Shown here: in pieces, positions 62,112-64,000 of the stretch
How the letters are laid out: the number at the start of each line of letters is the position of its first letter
Numbering within the stretch: the first letter of the stretch is position 1
Assembly (NCBI GenBank): GCA_021904315.1
Contig: CM038911.1
Span: 22,107,390 to 22,171,389 of the forward strand
DNA length: 64,000 nucleotides
Direction of reading: 5' to 3'
Source of the DNA: Sphagnum magellanicum
Taxonomy: Eukaryota; Streptophyta; Sphagnopsida; Sphagnales; Sphagnaceae
Position numbers and translations under genes: made by a program
The notes under the pieces: generated by a model
The model's input: the letters and a program-made list of their open reading frames with translations, nothing else
The model's database searches: none
Told to the model about the DNA's origin: nothing

Positions 62112-62520
62112 AGCGAAACCCCGTTTGTGTTTGTTTGTTTTCTATACAAAATTCTTCTTCCGCTCCATGGAGATGCTTCGTTCAAATTAGGGTACTTCAA
62201 GGCAGGGTAGGAGTAGTAGTAGTGGCACATTTTATATTCTTTCTAACAACAATAGGAAGGGGAGCTTTAGGGGCAAAGCACAGCTTGCCCCAGCATTTTT
62301 GCTTCTAGTTTAGTTTAGTTTAGAGCAATTTGTACAGGAAGAAGGTGGTGATGGTCGGTGGCCACATCATTTCATTCTCAGAGCTTGGCAGAAGAGGCTG
62401 AGCACTGAACCAGATGATGGGGTGGTGGTCACATCATTTATTCTCGGAGCTTGGCAGAAGAGTCTGAGCACTGAAACAGTTTTGGTCTACTTTGCATTTC
62501 AAGGCATATTCTTCACAATG
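62112..62520 (+). other. ERF 3' UTR/flank with about 67-bp tandem repeat
   Basis: Sequence downstream of the ERF stop. The block cacatcattt-cattctcagagcttggcagaag-aggctgagcactgaa recurs about 67 bp later (62363 and 62430) with a few changes. A tagtttagttta run is at about 62308. Part is probably 3' UTR. Confidence 0.6.
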
Positions 62521-64000
62521 TAAAAAATCAATCTGTAAATTCATTCGACTCAATTTCTTCAGGAACTTGACGTTGGCTTTTCTGTGACAATCTTTCTCTC
62601 ATGGGTGTCGATGATTTGTTTGTGCACGTCTGTGTGGGACCAACTGACACACAGCAATGCATCCAGAGTTCTTTCAAGTCAGTAGAGGGTATTTTTGGTG
62701 AGTGAGCAAGTGAGTGAGTCAGGAGAGTGAGGAGAAGCTTGCTTGCTTGCTGCATTCACTGTAGCTGTTTTTGGCAGGCTGTATGGTTTTCACAGTGGAA
62801 TAGGTACTGATTTTTACAGATTCTCTCAATCTTATTTGCTACCTCATGTTTTCCTTTGTGATGATTTTTTCCTTGCACAGGTTTGGAAGGGTGCAGAGGA
62901 ACAGAGAAATTGGAGGAAGAGATGCAGAGGGATAGACCATCCATGAACTTCAACAGCAATCCAATAAAAGTTGATATAGTGAGTTCCAGTTTTCAAGGAG
63001 AGGAAAAGAGCTTTTGTGAAAAGAGCCTATGAAGAAACTAGGTGGGTGCTCCATCCTTTCCCCAAAACGGAAAGTTGCTGAGCTTTGTCACATCGAGAGA
63101 GAGAAAGATAGACACACAGACCGAGACGAAAACCCACCCTGTTCTGTGTGCTTCTTCCCTATTTTGTCAAGTCGTAAGGGGCATGGAGAAACACACAGAT
63201 GCAAGAAAATCTGTAGCATAACAAAGCAAACACAACAACATTAGGTTCATTCTGCAGACTTGAGCTTCTTCTTGTTCTTGTACACAGATGTATTCACATG
63301 AAAGTTAGATCCCATTGTAGTGTCATCTGTACTTTCTGCTTGGAACTTTGAGCATGTTACCAGGCTGACCAATTCCAAATCTGCTTGAGGCCCTGGGCCT
63401 CTTCTTCCCTGGCTGCTGTTTTGTACATGTTCTAATATCTTATTACATGATGTTTGTTCTTCAGAGCATCGATTTCCTTCTTACTTTATCCTTCACACAT
63501 GTGTGTGTACAGGTGTTTTATCTCATTTTTCTGGGTACATGAGATGGGACAGAATGGAGAAAGAGAGAAAAACAGAGAATGTCAATCTGGGGAAAGTCTC
63601 TCTCTCTCTGTATACTGTTGAAGTAGAAGAATTCCTTCAGGCATTGAAGCCCTACAGTTGGATCATGTTGTCAATACCAGTGGTGGCAACAATCAATAGT
63701 CACTGGCAACGTTATGAGCAGTTCAAAACTCAGCTGTTTCCTTGCATCACAAGTAAATGAGCTCAGCCATCAATTCTTCCATAATGCACCCTAACCTGCA
63801 AGCCCTCCTCCAGTGTCAGCTTTTACAAAAACCCTTCTTCTTTTCAATAAATTTCCCATGTTTGTTCTTGCATTCCTGTGCATAATTTAAGATTGAGAAC
63901 AAGAGCTCAAGACCACGATCTGGTTCATGGATTGTGCATGGTTAGTACATTCTTGCAGGGGAGGAAGCATAAGGTCATGATGAGCTTGATCACCTGAACA
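62521..64000. other. Right flank, no gene recognised
   Basis: Less AT-rich than the deserts and possibly transcribed (extended 3' UTR or the end of a neighbouring gene), but no open frame resembles a known protein. One frame at 63503-63760 encodes 85 codons without recognisable motifs and starts at a weak context; it is not called. Confidence 0.4.

Noticed and set aside
63503..63760. Small gene in the right flank
   Set aside because: No recognisable domain, low-information sequence, and no supporting promoter or splice context; left as unannotated flank.

Overview
The window is nuclear DNA of a land plant. It is AT-rich and holds five recognisable genes: four with plant-type families and spliceosomal introns, plus one large rotatin gene. 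Rotatin is a centriole/basal-body protein. Flowering plants and conifers have neither centrioles nor swimming sperm, so its presence points to a spore plant (bryophyte, lycophyte or fern) or possibly Ginkgo or a cycad. Introns are short (mostly 60-500 bp), which together with the AT-rich repeat deserts makes a moss my first guess. That is inference, not an identification.

Layout. 1-539: last exon of a SHI/STYLISH (SRS) transcription factor, + strand, cut by the window edge. 540-5130: flank with a 142-bp tandem duplication, a dispersed repeat, and a duplicated leader with telo-box-like motifs. 5131-8303: five-exon GRAS regulator of LISCL type, + strand. 8304-11450: spacer with one copy of a dispersed repeat (called R1 here). 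11451-14888: single-exon 1,145-aa RNA-binding protein, - strand, joining ankyrin repeats, two TTP-type CCCH zinc fingers and an RRM. 14889-17360: simple repeats and an inverted copy of the dispersed repeat seen at 3.7 kb. 17.4-30.6 kb: desert with R1 copies, a decayed hAT-like transposase, an unidentified decayed coding stretch and an LTR-like scrap. 30668-45439: rotatin, - strand, modelled in 26 phase-consistent exons (about 2,868 aa), with a tRNA-like relic in intron 7. 45.4-59.7 kb: second desert with decayed coding fragments and simple repeats. 60756-62111: single-exon AP2/ERF factor, + strand. 62.1-64.0 kb: its 3' flank, nothing further recognised.

The genes do not form an operon or an obvious pathway: three transcription factors, one post-transcriptional regulator and one centriole protein. 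The deserts share one history. Protein-like reading frames are interrupted mainly at codons one C-to-T or G-to-A step from CAA, CAG, CGA or TGG, as expected of long-silenced, methylated transposons. The items I would follow first are the rotatin gene, the ankyrin-CCCH-RRM architecture, and the unidentified decayed coding elements at 21.8 and 48.2 kb.
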